Origin: an archaeon
GTDB taxonomy: Archaea; Thermoproteota; Nitrososphaeria; Nitrososphaerales; Gagatemarchaeaceae
Assembly: GCA_021791695.1 (NCBI GenBank)
Contig: JAJYWC010000008.1
Location: forward strand, 1 to 62,824
Direction of reading: 5' to 3'
DNA length: 62,824 nucleotides
Of this stretch, positions 25,305 through 34,954 are shown one piece after another. The notes beneath the pieces were generated by a model. The model saw only the letters and a program-made list of their open reading frames with translations, did no database searches and was not told the DNA's origin. Both the position numbers and the translations under genes were made by a program. Each line of letters starts with the position of its first letter. Position 1 is the first letter of the stretch.

Positions 25305-28166
25305 GTGACCGAAGCCAGCGTTTTCGAACTTTTCTCTCCGCCTCTTACGAAGGCGCTGATTGAGAAGGGCTTCGTCTCGCCCACGGACCCCCAGATGAGG
25401 CTCTCTCCAATAGTCATGAGCGGGAAGAACGCTCTCCTGATGGCCCCCACAGGGACGGGCAAGACAGAGGCGGCCTTTCTTCCAATACTCGACAGCATGA
25501 TCAGGAACGAGCTGGCGAGGACGAGGGGGATCAAGCTGCTCTACATCACGCCGCTGAAGGCGCTGAACCGGGACATGCTTGAGAGAATGAAGTGGTGGTG
25601 CAAGAGGTTCGACGTCAGGCTTGGAGTGCGGCACGGCGATACCACAAACCAGGAGAGGGCGGGACAGAGCATGGCGCCCCCCGACATCATGATAACGACG
25701 CCAGAGACTCTCCAGGCCATGCTCACTGGGAGGAGGATAAGGGAGAGCCTCACAGCGCTCCGATGGGTCGTGATAGACGAGGTTCACGAGCTCGCGGAGG
25801 ACAAGCGAGGCAGCCAGCTCTCTCTCGCCCTCGAGCGACTCAAGAGGATAGTCGGTAAGAACTTCCAGATAATCGGACTCTCCGCGACGGTCGGCTCTCC
25901 AGAGACGATAGCCAAGTTCCTCGTCGGTCACGGGTCAGACTGCGAGGTCGTAAGGGTGCCCGTGGAGAAGAGCCTAGAGCTGCAGGTCACGCGCCCGGAG
26001 GCGACCGAGGACGACAAGGTGTTCGCCGAGACGATCTTCACGTTCCCCGAGGTCGCAGCGAGGCTGCGGCTGATTCGCGATACCGTCGAGAAGTACAGGT
26101 CGGTCCTGATATTCACGAACACCCGGAGCGAGGCCGAGGCGCTTGCGAACAGGTTCAGGGTCTGGGACTCGAAGCTGCCGATCGGGATCCACCACAGCTC
26201 GCTCTCGAGAGCCACCAGGGAGGCGGTGGAGAGGAACCTGAGGGAGGGCAAGCTCTCAGGGGTGATCGCAACGAGCAGTCTCGAGTTGGGCATCGACATC
26301 GGGTTCCTCGACTACGTCATCCAGTACAACTCGCCAAGGCAGGTCTCGAGGCTCATCCAGAGGGTCGGCCGGAGCGGTCACAGGATAGGGCAGACGTCGA
26401 AGGGCCTCATAATAACGCAGGACTCTGACGACACGCTGGAGGCGATGGTCCTGTGCAGGAGGTCGGTGCAGGGCCAGCTCGAGCCGCTGGTCCCCTTCAA
26501 GAACGCCAGCGACGCGGCAATCCACCAGATAGCCGGGCTGCTCGTAGAGACCAACTCGTGGAAGCTGGAGGACATGTACAAGCTCATGAGGGGCGCCTAT
26601 CCCTACTCGACCCTGAGCATCGAGAGCCTGAAGACCCTGCTCGGGTACATGCGAGACAGGTATCCGAAGCTCCTCCAGTTCACGGAGAGCGACAACATAG
26701 TGAAGCGCGCGAGGGACTTCAAGCCGCTCTTCGACTACTACTTCGAGAACCTGTCTATGATTCCCGACGAGAAGCAGTACATCGTAATCGGCGAGGCGGA
26801 CAGGCCGGTGGGTGTGCTCGACGAGGCCTTCGTCTCCGAGTACGGCCAGGTTGGGGTCAAGTTCGTCGAGGCGGGGCGCTGCTGGAAGATACTCGAAATA
26901 TACGAGAACAGGGTGTACGTGGCCCCCGAAGAAGACCCGACCGGCGCAGTCCCGAGCTGGGTGGGTGACGAGATACCCGTCCCTCTCGACGTCGCCGTGG
27001 AGGTGGGGCAGATCCGCCGCGAGTACGCCGAGAGCCTGGAGAAGGACCGGTCGGGGAGGTACGTGGAAGACCTGTGCCGGAGATATCCGATCGATGCCCA
27101 CGCCGCGACCGAGTCACTGCGGGAGGTCCTGGAGCAGCATTCGCAGAAGCTGCCGATTCCGTCGGATAGGCTGATCACGGTCGAGAGATGGGACAAGTAC
27201 GTGATCGTCCAGTCGTCGTTCGGGCATAAGGTCAACAGGGTCCTGGCCCGTGTTATCGCACACCTCGTCTCGGAGCGGCTCGGACAGTCTGTGGCCGTGC
27301 ACCAGGACCCGTACAGGATCATCCTCGAAGTCGAGGCATCCACGGCGCTGGTGAAGACAACGCTCGAGGGCCTGGTGGACAAGGACGTCGGCGAGCTGGC
27401 GCGGACCGCCGTGGAGCGGTCCGGGATATTCAAGCGGAGGTTGATCCACGTCGGCAAGAAATGCGGAGCCATAGCGAAGACCGCTGACTACGCTAGCATC
27501 TCCATCTCGGGGCTCATGGAGGCGCTGAGAGGCACTCCAGTCTACGAAGAGGCGATAGGCGTCATATTTCACGACGACTTCGACGTCGAGGCCACGCGCG
27601 GTGTCCTTGCGAAGGTAAAGCAGGGAGAGGTCCGCGTCGAGGTTATTGAAGCCGAGGGGATCAGCCCCCTCGCGAGGATAGGTGTGGAGGAGGTCAGCAG
27701 GAGGGGAGAGATCGTCTCCCCGGAGAGGCTCAGGGCGATCATCAGGCAGTCCACCGGAGCGCGCGTCTCGGACAGCTTCCTGGTGGCCTGCTGCATCAAC
27801 TGCTGGGACTACATCGAGCTCAAGCGGGTCGGCAACATCGTACCGGGAAAGTGCCCGCGTTGCGGCAGCGAGCTAGTGGGCTACTCCACAGAGTCTTACG
27901 AGACCATCTTCAGTCTCGCGCTCAAGGCGAGGAGCCGGTCGGAGCTTCGCGGGAAGAACGCCAAGCTCATCGAGACGTTGAGAAGGAGCTCACAGCTCGT
28001 GAAGGAGTTCGGGACAGATGCCCTCTACCTCGTGGCCGGGAGGGGTATCAGGCTCGCGGAGGTCGGCAGTCTGATGTCGAGGATGAAGAGCGAGGGTGGG
28101 GACATTATCGACTACGTCATCGAAGGCGAGAGAGAAGCGCTGAAGAGACGGTACTTTGCTTCCTAG
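25305..28166 (+). CDS. lhr: Lhr-type superfamily 2 helicase
   Basis: A 953-residue large helicase-related protein. Motif I is MAPTGTGKTEAAFLP (Lys53), Ia TPLKALNRDML, II VIDEVHELAEDKRGSQL, III SATVG, and the second RecA domain has IFTNTRSEAEALANRF, ATSSLELGIDIG and QRVGRSGHR. The long C-terminal part is the winged-helix and Lhr-core region, followed by a four-Cys site (CCINC and CPRC, about residues 822-855), probably zinc-binding. Archaeal Lhr proteins act in DNA repair and RNA metabolism. GTG start. The subtype (aLhr1 or aLhr2) is not assigned. Confidence 0.92.
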   Translation: MTEASVFELFSPPLTKALIEKGFVSPTDPQMRLSPIVMSGKNALLMAPTGTGKTEAAFLPILDSMIRNELARTRGIKLLYITPLKALNRDMLERMKWWCKRFDVRLGVRHGDTTNQERAGQSMAPPDIMITTPETLQAMLTGRRIRESLTALRWVVIDEVHELAEDKRGSQLSLALERLKRIVGKNFQIIGLSATVGSPETIAKFLVGHGSDCEVVRVPVEKSLELQVTRPEATEDDKVFAETIFTFPEVAARLRLIRDTVEKYRSVLIFTNTRSEAEALANRFRVWDSKLPIGIHHSSLSRATREAVERNLREGKLSGVIATSSLELGIDIGFLDYVIQYNSPRQVSRLIQRVGRSGHRIGQTSKGLIITQDSDDTLEAMVLCRRSVQGQLEPLVPFKNASDAAIHQIAGLLVETNSWKLEDMYKLMRGAYPYSTLSIESLKTLLGYMRDRYPKLLQFTESDNIVKRARDFKPLFDYYFENLSMIPDEKQYIVIGEADRPVGVLDEAFVSEYGQVGVKFVEAGRCWKILEIYENRVYVAPEEDPTGAVPSWVGDEIPVPLDVAVEVGQIRREYAESLEKDRSGRYVEDLCRRYPIDAHAATESLREVLEQHSQKLPIPSDRLITVERWDKYVIVQSSFGHKVNRVLARVIAHLVSERLGQSVAVHQDPYRIILEVEASTALVKTTLEGLVDKDVGELARTAVERSGIFKRRLIHVGKKCGAIAKTADYASISISGLMEALRGTPVYEEAIGVIFHDDFDVEATRGVLAKVKQGEVRVEVIEAEGISPLARIGVEEVSRRGEIVSPERLRAIIRQSTGARVSDSFLVACCINCWDYIELKRVGNIVPGKCPRCGSELVGYSTESYETIFSLALKARSRSELRGKNAKLIETLRRSSQLVKEFGTDALYLVAGRGIRLAEVGSLMSRMKSEGGDIIDYVIEGEREALKRRYFAS

Positions 28167-28170
28167 TCCG

Positions 28171-29088
28171 TCAGCGGGCCGCATGCGACCGCACCCTGGC
28201 CATCGCGTCCTCCGCCTCGAGCTCGTACTGCATCGAGCTCACCAGGAAGTCCACGCCGCGCTTCGCTGACAGCGACCTTATCAGGTCCCTCTCGGTCACG
28301 AGCGCCATCCTCTCCGCTGCGAGACCGCTCACGGCCAGCCCGCCGACCCCGAACGTCGCCATCAGGTTGGCCGCGACCCGAACGTCGTCCTCTCTGTCTA
28401 TCGTGATCACGTCGGCGGTCATCGACTCCGAGACACGTCTATCGAAGCTGGAGCGGCTGCTGCCGTCTCCGACCATCCTCACCGTGTACCTCAGGACGTC
28501 CTTGTTGGTCAACACCCCAATCAGTGAGTCGCCCGGACCCACGACAGGCAGCCTCCTGACCCTGTGCTCCGACATCAGCCGGACGGCCTCTGCCAGTGGG
28601 GCTCCGGGGTCAACGGTCGTGACGTTGCTGCTCATAATCTCTGATACAGGGACGTTCAGCGGCGAGGAGCTCGTCCCCATCAGGCTGACCAGGTCTCTGA
28701 GCGTGATTATCCCTTCCACCACCCCGGTGATGCTCACCACAGGGATGGCGCCGACATTATAGAACGAGAACTTCTTGATGACCTCCTTCAGTCCGTCCCC
28801 GGGCTCCACGGCTATTGGCTGGCCCGTCATTATCCTCTCGACCGGGATTTCAAGGGACTTTCTCACTTCATCTGCCGACGTAGACGCCTGAAGCGTGAGG
28901 TTGAGCGAGTCGATGATATCCTGCACGGAGAGGATCCCCAGTATCTTCCCCGACTCCGACAGGACAGGCAGATGTCTGAAGTTCCTATTCTTCATCAGTA
29001 CGGCCGCGTTGAGAACCGTCTCCTTGGTGGTAACGCTCACCGTCTGCCTGGAGAAAAGCCACCAAATGTCAGAAGTCTTCTCGGGCAT
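28171..29088 (-). CDS. Four-CBS-domain protein
   Basis: A 305-residue protein made of two CBS pairs (Bateman modules): repeats at about residues 8-68, 80-140, 150-208 and 222-290. Each has the HLPV/AIPV/RLPVV + G(I/V)(L/I)T..D pattern (for example LPVLSESGKILGILSVQDII and LPVVGPGDSLIGVLTNKDVL). CBS modules bind adenosine nucleotides. It follows the glutamate synthase pair by 9 nt on the same strand, so a role as energy or nitrogen sensor of that enzyme is a reasonable guess. Confidence 0.85.
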   Translation of the reverse strand: MPEKTSDIWWLFSRQTVSVTTKETVLNAAVLMKNRNFRHLPVLSESGKILGILSVQDIIDSLNLTLQASTSADEVRKSLEIPVERIMTGQPIAVEPGDGLKEVIKKFSFYNVGAIPVVSITGVVEGIITLRDLVSLMGTSSSPLNVPVSEIMSSNVTTVDPGAPLAEAVRLMSEHRVRRLPVVGPGDSLIGVLTNKDVLRYTVRMVGDGSSRSSFDRRVSESMTADVITIDREDDVRVAANLMATFGVGGLAVSGLAAERMALVTERDLIRSLSAKRGVDFLVSSMQYELEAEDAMARVRSHAAR

Positions 29089-29097
29089 CGCTGGATA

Positions 29098-31245
29098 CTA
29101 CTCCTCGACCTGGGCCTCTTGCGGCGGTACAAGTAGTTCGTTCTTCTCGTCCTTCGTCCTGATTATCGTGAACTTCGAATCCAGGATGGTCTGTAGCGTC
29201 GAGTCTGGAAGCGAGAAAGACTCGCAGAACTGCCTTAGCCTGTCTCCGACCATGGCGAGGTCTTCCTGGTTCAGCGTTCTGGACTCTACGACCAGCGACT
29301 TGGTGTACTTGGTCGTGAAGAAGATCGTCAGGACCCTGATCAGCAGGGGCTCTGGTAGCGTACTGGCGAGAAGCTGCGGGCTGGGGTACTTCACTCTCGA
29401 GACACGCTCGTAGGCCTCCTTAGAGAGGGAACCGTCCAGAGTCTGCGCATGGAGATAGCGCAGGAGGTCCTCCCGCTGCGGAAGGAGCCCTAGCTGGTGC
29501 TCCTCGAGCCCTCCCCTGATGTATATCCTTCCGCCGACCATGCCGGTGCCGATGTAGTTTCGCGCGGGCTTCTGCGAGCCGGCCAGGTTGAGCACCATGA
29601 CAACGCCTCCCGCCATGTACTCGCCGAGATAGTCGTCCGCCGTCTCACCGACGACCAAGAACGGTCGCTCCTTCGCGTACTCCCTCATCTGTATCGCCGC
29701 TCTGTTGCCCACCGTGCCACGGACGAATATCGTACCACCCTGCATGGCCTGCCCGACGACGTCGCGACAGTTGCCGTGCACGACCACCGAGCCGGCGTGC
29801 ATCGTATCGGCCAGGTCGTCGGCTACGTTGCCGAAGACCTCGAACGAGGCTCCGTCGTTAAGGTTGGCAAGACAGTTGCCGGGGAAGCCCGAGACGACGA
29901 CCTTGAACGGCCCGGAGCTGCCGTCAGACCGGGTCGAGATCCCGATTCCCAGATACCTCTGACCGGTACAGTTCTCTACAACGACACCCGAGGCCTTCTG
30001 CGCGCAAGCGGAGAAGATGAATTCATTGAGCTCCCTGAACTCCTTGCCAGTAGCGTCGATCCTCGAAAATCCGGGAAGCGGGGGCGCCGCGATGTTGTCC
30101 CCCAGGGCCCTGCTCTGCGTCCCGGTGTTCCGCTCGGTGCCCGTCTCGACGAGTCCTTCCCGCAGCGACGCTATAAAGAAAGCTCCGGGCTCGGGAGTCC
30201 ATATCTTCGCCTTCTTCGATTGGTTCCTGATCTGGTTCTCTTCGCTCGCGACATAGAAGTAGTTCTCGTCTTCTCCGAAGAGGAGGGGACGGAACTTCGA
30301 CCTGTCGGTGAGGGCGATGAGGTACGTGTCCCTGCCGTCGGCGTAACCCGCCACGACGGCGAACGGACCGTCGAGCCTCGCCCCGCGGTACCGGTAGAGG
30401 AGCGCCCTCATCTCCTTCGAGATGTTCCGTTCGAACGGATTGGTGAGCACGGTCGCAGCCTCGCGTATCTGCAGGCCCTCGACCCTGATGAGGTGGTCGA
30501 GCAGCCTCGCGATGACCTCGCTGTCGGTGCCCACGTGGCTCCTTATGCCCCACGAGTTGAGCAGCTCCATGTTCGACCCGTATGAGCTGATGTCCCCGTT
30601 GTGGACGATCGCCGTGTTCATCGAGGCGAACGGATGCGACCAGATGGGAAGCGACCCGGGCGAGTTGGTGGGCTGCCTCGTGTGTGCTATCCACATGTCG
30701 GCGCCGCCCCGGTCACCTTCGAGGCCCCACATCTTGGCCACCTCGGCCGGGTAGCCCACCTCCTTGTAGACGGTGACGTACCTCCCGAATGAGAATATCC
30801 GACCCTCGAAGGTCTGGTCGAAGAGGTGGGCATTGATAGAGTCCACCGCGGCCTCCATGGCAGAATCGCGCTCCGTCCCGGCGCTGACGGCCGCCTCCCA
30901 GACCGAGAGGTCCTTCCTCCTCGCGTCCACGACGCGCATGTTCTGGCTCTCTACTGGGCCCACCCTTTCCCTGAGCGTGGAGGCGATCTCCTCGGCCGCC
31001 TTCGGGCCGGTCACGAACGCCTGGACCCTGTATGGCGCGGCGCCCGAGTCGCCAGAGGTCCTGAACGCGGCATATCCCGCGCCGAGGTCGCTGCCCCGGT
31101 ACTTGATGCATGAGATACCGCTAACGGCCATCCGGTCCGTGATCAGCGGAGCGTCGACCTTCCTCAGCATCCCGAAGACGCCGCAGCCATCCTTGACCAC
31201 GGGATGGCCGAACCTCCTGTCGAACGCGATGTCGCCGACGTCCAA
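29098..31245 (-). CDS. Glutamate synthase-type amidotransferase and GXGXG subunit
   Basis: A 715-residue protein joining two parts of GltB. The first is a class II (Ntn) glutaminase domain, residues about 21-400, with Cys21 in KDGCGVFGM as the likely mature N-terminal nucleophile after propeptide removal, RYRGSD-like YRGSDLGAG, and HTRQPTNSPGS / SHPFASMNTAIVHNGDISSY. The second is the GXGXG beta-helix, residues about 440-640 (GGTIFVRGTVGNRA, YMAGGVVMVLN, GTGMVGGRIYIRGG). Ammonia released here would pass to the FMN subunit encoded just upstream. A C-terminal tail of about 70 residues has no motif I know. Confidence 0.88.
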   Translation of the reverse strand: MDVGDIAFDRRFGHPVVKDGCGVFGMLRKVDAPLITDRMAVSGISCIKYRGSDLGAGYAAFRTSGDSGAAPYRVQAFVTGPKAAEEIASTLRERVGPVESQNMRVVDARRKDLSVWEAAVSAGTERDSAMEAAVDSINAHLFDQTFEGRIFSFGRYVTVYKEVGYPAEVAKMWGLEGDRGGADMWIAHTRQPTNSPGSLPIWSHPFASMNTAIVHNGDISSYGSNMELLNSWGIRSHVGTDSEVIARLLDHLIRVEGLQIREAATVLTNPFERNISKEMRALLYRYRGARLDGPFAVVAGYADGRDTYLIALTDRSKFRPLLFGEDENYFYVASEENQIRNQSKKAKIWTPEPGAFFIASLREGLVETGTERNTGTQSRALGDNIAAPPLPGFSRIDATGKEFRELNEFIFSACAQKASGVVVENCTGQRYLGIGISTRSDGSSGPFKVVVSGFPGNCLANLNDGASFEVFGNVADDLADTMHAGSVVVHGNCRDVVGQAMQGGTIFVRGTVGNRAAIQMREYAKERPFLVVGETADDYLGEYMAGGVVMVLNLAGSQKPARNYIGTGMVGGRIYIRGGLEEHQLGLLPQREDLLRYLHAQTLDGSLSKEAYERVSRVKYPSPQLLASTLPEPLLIRVLTIFFTTKYTKSLVVESRTLNQEDLAMVGDRLRQFCESFSLPDSTLQTILDSKFTIIRTKDEKNELLVPPQEAQVEE

Positions 31246-31246
31246 C

Positions 31247-33595
31247 TCAAGCAGCTCCTGCGGGTTTGACCCCGAGTTCTATTCTCGACGACGGGTCCAG
31301 GTCGATCGACCTCAGAAGCTCGCGGTTACCGGTGAGCGTGGAGTTGATGTTGCTGATCCCAGCGGCTCCAGCCAGGAGCTTGATGTCCTTCTGCGTCGCG
31401 GCTATGAAGTTCTCCAGCCTCTGAGACGCCCTCGCGTCTAGGACCATCTCCCTGTCATCCTCCTCGACACCTATCGCGAGCAGGGCGGCCTTGCCGAATC
31501 CTACGGAATCCGCTCCCAGGGCTACCATCTTGAAGACGTCATCAGAGCCGCGGATACTGTTCGCTTCTGCCATCACGTTGAGCCTGCCCCGCAACCTCTG
31601 CTGTTTCAACTCCCGGTCGAGCAGCGACACCGCCGCCTCCACCTGCATGTCCGACTCAGGCTCATCCTCGTCCAGTATTACGCCCGAGAAGCCCTCCATC
31701 CTCGGAGCGTTCCTAACAACCTGTACTATGGCATCCCATGAGCTGGGAGCGCGCACCAGCAACCTGGCTCCACCCGCGAGATTTTTCGTCTGCTGGACGC
31801 GTGCAGGGTCGGCGAGGTACCAGCCGAGCCGGACTGAGCGGACGCCACCCTTGAGGCCGCTTTCGATGTCTGTGATGAGCCTCTCGCCGTATGGTTCGAG
31901 CGCCGCGCCCCCCGCTTTGTCGACGTCGAGCAGCAGACCCATCGAGTTCGCCGCCTTGGCGAACATCTCCACTATGCTCTCGGGAGCGTTCGCCGGGAGG
32001 TGCGTGAAGAAGAACGGGGAGGACATCCTTAGGTCGGGCCCCCCCACGTAGCTCGAGATTTCAATCTCCTCTCTGTAGGGGTCTATGCTAGGCCTCGTCA
32101 CCTGCGCGCCATCGGAGACCAGCCAGTCGGTCAGTCGGACCGGCTCCTCGACGAAGGGGGGATTGTTGGTTCCCATGCTGGAGATCTCAGATTCAGCGGG
32201 ATACTTGCCCGTGGTTCCCGCCATGTCCCTGAGGATTCCGACGCGGTATGAGGACCACAATCTCTGACTCTTGATCGGGAGCGTGCGTCCCCGTATGTCG
32301 GACCTGCCGCCCGAAGACGGAGCGTCGAAACCGAGTATCGACGCAGTCTCCTCGTTGAGTGAGCGATGGTAGAGGAGGTCTCTCCTGCCGCGAAGGTCGG
32401 CTATGTCGGCGATGTCCATCCTTTCCATCAGAATCTTCATCTCGTCCGTCCATCCGTTTATGAGGTTGACCAGCCAGCGGATCGATTGCTGCAGCGAGAG
32501 CGACCTCACCTGGTTCGGCGCAATCTTGTTCGTCAGGACAGCCGGGCAGTAGCCGATGTGGCACTTGTGGACCATGAGGCATCCGAGCGCCATCAGGGTG
32601 GCCGTTCCGAGGCTCGTGATGTCTGCGCCCAATGCCATGAGCTTGAGCGAGTCTTCGGGCGTGCTGACCCGCCCGGCTGCGATCACCGTGAACCGGTCCC
32701 TGAACCCTTCCTTCTTCAGTATGGTGTCCACAGACGCGGTGGCCAGCTCTATCGGGATTCCCACGTTGTCCTTGACCACGGAAGGAGCCGCCCCCGTTCC
32801 CGCGCCCGCCCCGTCGATGATTATTCCGGCAGCCCCCATCCTCGCTATCCCCGAAGCAATGTACGGTATGTAGTTCGTCGCCCCCACCTTCACGAACACG
32901 GGCTTCTTCGTGGCTTCCTTCAGACCGAGGATCCTCTGTCCCAGGTCTTCAATCGAATAGATGTCGTGGTGGGGAGCCGGCGAGATGGCATCTTTACCGA
33001 CGGGTATCCTTCTCGTCTCGGATATCGGCTCGGTTACCTTCACTCCAGGAAGGTGCCCGCCGATCCCGGGCTTCGCTCCCTGGCCTATCTTGATGACGAC
33101 CGCCTGTCCCGCCATGAGTGAAGAGATCGTCACTCCAAAGCGCGCTGACGCCCACTGGACCGTGATGCGGGAGCAATCCGCGACCTCCTTCAGCAGCCCT
33201 CCCTCGCCCGTCCCTGCGAGCACGCCGGTAGCGTCGGCCGCCTTTGCGATCGCGATGTTGGGTATGCCCGAGAGAGCCCCGAACGACATGTCTCCGAGAT
33301 AGAGAGGAGAGGAGAGCTCGACCGGCGAACCAGGGTAAAGCGGCAAGCTGGTCCGCTTCACCTTGCTGCTGGTGGTAGAATGCACTTCCTTCAGGAAGAG
33401 CTTGTCGAGGACCCTGCTGGTCCGCTCCGCCTCAGGGATGAACGGCTCGAACGTCGCGTGTCCCGTCGTGGCCATCTGCCTGATGTGCTGAATCTTCCAT
33501 TTCGTCCAGAATTCCTTCGACCTAGCGGGTGGAATGGGGAGGTAGGAAGTTACCTCAATCGAACGACCCCTGCTCATGTTGTCGACCCTGGACAC
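31247..33595 (-). CDS. Glutamate synthase FMN subunit with a second, degenerate barrel
   Basis: A 782-residue protein. Residues about 70-440 are the GltS FMN barrel: LGDMSFGALSG, GTGEGGLLKEV, KIGQGAKPGIGGHLPGVKV, DGAGAGTGAAP, and the 3Fe-4S ligand run CLMVHKCHIGYCP. Residues about 514-782 repeat the same fold in weaker form (SSPFFFTHLP, MVALGADSVGFGKAALLAIG), without the Cys motif. A TTAAAT box at about 33620-33628 lies roughly 28 nt before the GTG at 33595; the ATG at 33577 is an alternative. It makes glutamate from 2-oxoglutarate with the amidotransferase subunit downstream. Confidence 0.88.
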   Translation of the reverse strand: MSRVDNMSRGRSIEVTSYLPIPPARSKEFWTKWKIQHIRQMATTGHATFEPFIPEAERTSRVLDKLFLKEVHSTTSSKVKRTSLPLYPGSPVELSSPLYLGDMSFGALSGIPNIAIAKAADATGVLAGTGEGGLLKEVADCSRITVQWASARFGVTISSLMAGQAVVIKIGQGAKPGIGGHLPGVKVTEPISETRRIPVGKDAISPAPHHDIYSIEDLGQRILGLKEATKKPVFVKVGATNYIPYIASGIARMGAAGIIIDGAGAGTGAAPSVVKDNVGIPIELATASVDTILKKEGFRDRFTVIAAGRVSTPEDSLKLMALGADITSLGTATLMALGCLMVHKCHIGYCPAVLTNKIAPNQVRSLSLQQSIRWLVNLINGWTDEMKILMERMDIADIADLRGRRDLLYHRSLNEETASILGFDAPSSGGRSDIRGRTLPIKSQRLWSSYRVGILRDMAGTTGKYPAESEISSMGTNNPPFVEEPVRLTDWLVSDGAQVTRPSIDPYREEIEISSYVGGPDLRMSSPFFFTHLPANAPESIVEMFAKAANSMGLLLDVDKAGGAALEPYGERLITDIESGLKGGVRSVRLGWYLADPARVQQTKNLAGGARLLVRAPSSWDAIVQVVRNAPRMEGFSGVILDEDEPESDMQVEAAVSLLDRELKQQRLRGRLNVMAEANSIRGSDDVFKMVALGADSVGFGKAALLAIGVEEDDREMVLDARASQRLENFIAATQKDIKLLAGAAGISNINSTLTGNRELLRSIDLDPSSRIELGVKPAGAA

Positions 33596-33638
33596 TACTT
33601 TTGGGTCGCTTCCGGTCGGATTTAAGATGATAGGTGGG

Positions 33639-34199
33639 CTACTTCTGCAGGGTGTCTCTCGAGAGGATTATCGTCATCAGTGACTTCTCGTCGACCTCCG
33701 CTCTCGTCCGCCAGCCGATGCGCAGGAGCGACTTGTCATCCTGGTCCAGGTATCCGCGCTTTATGAAACGGTCCAGCGAATAGTCCACCCTCCACCTCGG
33801 GAACTTTTCCCTCAGGAACCTCTCGAGCTCTTTCCTTCCCACCCTCCCCTGCTTCGAGTTCACCATGGCGACCGACGCTGCGAGCACTGCAAGGTCGTCT
33901 ATCCGGAAGCCTGCGGTCTCCGCCTCGCTCAGGGTCGGCGATTCTCTGAACCGGAGGAGGTACCGGGTGGAGTCGTCGGTGCCCTCTATCCCGGGGACCT
34001 CGTGGACCTCGAGACCGAGAGACCTGAGGTCGGTGGAGAGCACCTCGAGTATGGTCTTGTAATCCTTGCCGAGGTGCCTCTTCATCTCCCAGCCCTTGAC
34101 GCCTGGGTTCCTCCCTCTCTGCAGAATCAGAATCTGGAGCGCCTTCCTCATCTTCCTCTCCAGGAGGGCCCTCTCTCCGTCGTTCGTTCCTGTGCTCAT
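33639..34199 (-). CDS. Tandem winged-helix protein resembling Nse3/MAGE (KITE-type)
   Basis: A 186-residue protein with two winged helices. The first is at about 12-95 (LQILILQRGRNPGVKGWEMKRHLGKDYKTILEVLSTDLRSLGLEVHEV then TRYLLRF). The second is at about 100-175 (DDLAVLAASVAMVNSKQGRVGRKELERFLREKFP). The ending RGYLDQDDKSLLRIGWRTRAEVDEKSL recalls the MAGE pattern of YL.., a G-x-R-A motif and a final E. Its start overlaps the stop of the preceding gene (ATGA), in a three-gene operon with an SMC-like ATPase. Homology is judged by eye, so confidence in the Nse3 link is moderate. Confidence 0.6.
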   Translation of the reverse strand: MSTGTNDGERALLERKMRKALQILILQRGRNPGVKGWEMKRHLGKDYKTILEVLSTDLRSLGLEVHEVPGIEGTDDSTRYLLRFRESPTLSEAETAGFRIDDLAVLAASVAMVNSKQGRVGRKELERFLREKFPRWRVDYSLDRFIKRGYLDQDDKSLLRIGWRTRAEVDEKSLMTIILSRDTLQK

Positions 34200-34954
34200 G
34201 TTACTTCTATCGCCACGGACTTCGTCTCCGAACCAGGCTTCCCCACAACTGGAGAGATGAATATCTTCTCGGTGAGAGGGTCAGTCCGTATAGTCGCCCT
34301 GCCTTCAGTGACTATGAACGCCGTCAGGTAGGCGCGCACCGCCTTCTCTTCGAAGGTCTTGGCTTCGATGAACGACCTGTAGTCCATCTCCGTGTCCCCT
34401 GCCTTCTGGACCAGCTCGTCGTCCAACTTCTGCAGCCGGGTCTCGAACTGCTCCTTCGTGAAGATGTTCAGCGACTGGAGCTCTTCAAAGTCCATCGGGC
34501 CGGCCACGGTTCCATAGTTCCCGAACTCGTTGCGGAACCGCTCGGACATGGGGACCAGGTCGCGCCAGTAGACGAACGCCTTCTCCAGCCCCTTGGCGGT
34601 GAGCTGATCGACCTGAGCAATCGGGTGCCAGCACTTTACGAAACTGTTGGCCAGGTCTTCGCGGGAGAGCAGCCTGATCTTCAGTTCAAGCAGGAGCGGG
34701 TCGATATAGAGCGACGAGGCCCTGTGCTTTATCCACTGGTCCTGCAGCTTCACTATGGCGACGAGCTGCTGCATCGCCTCAGAATCCATCAGCATGACGT
34801 CAATCAGCTTCCAGTCGGGCAGGTGCTTCTTGAGCGTCTGGAGCTTCTCCCTGATGTCGACCTGGAACGGGTCGACGCTCGACGACTGGACGCTCCGGCA
34901 GAGCTCTATGAGCCGGAGGATGTCCTCGAGCTTCTTATCCTGCCTTTCCGGCAA
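34196..34954 (-). CDS. Predicted kleisin-like subunit of the SMC operon
   Basis: A 252-residue, mostly helical protein with no catalytic motif. An N-terminal helical region (about 1-110) is followed by a middle segment and a C-terminal winged-helix-like part (about 185-240, YRSFIEAKTFEEKAVRAYLTAFIVTEGRATIRTDPLTEKIFI). This layout and its place between an SMC ATPase and a KITE-like gene match kleisins such as ScpA or Nse4. It starts with TTG 20 nt inside the end of the SMC gene and overlaps the next gene by 4 nt. No direct sequence signature of kleisins is visible, so the call rests on context. Confidence 0.5.
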   Translation of the reverse strand: MPERQDKKLEDILRLIELCRSVQSSSVDPFQVDIREKLQTLKKHLPDWKLIDVMLMDSEAMQQLVAIVKLQDQWIKHRASSLYIDPLLLELKIRLLSREDLANSFVKCWHPIAQVDQLTAKGLEKAFVYWRDLVPMSERFRNEFGNYGTVAGPMDFEELQSLNIFTKEQFETRLQKLDDELVQKAGDTEMDYRSFIEAKTFEEKAVRAYLTAFIVTEGRATIRTDPLTEKIFISPVVGKPGSETKSVAIEVT

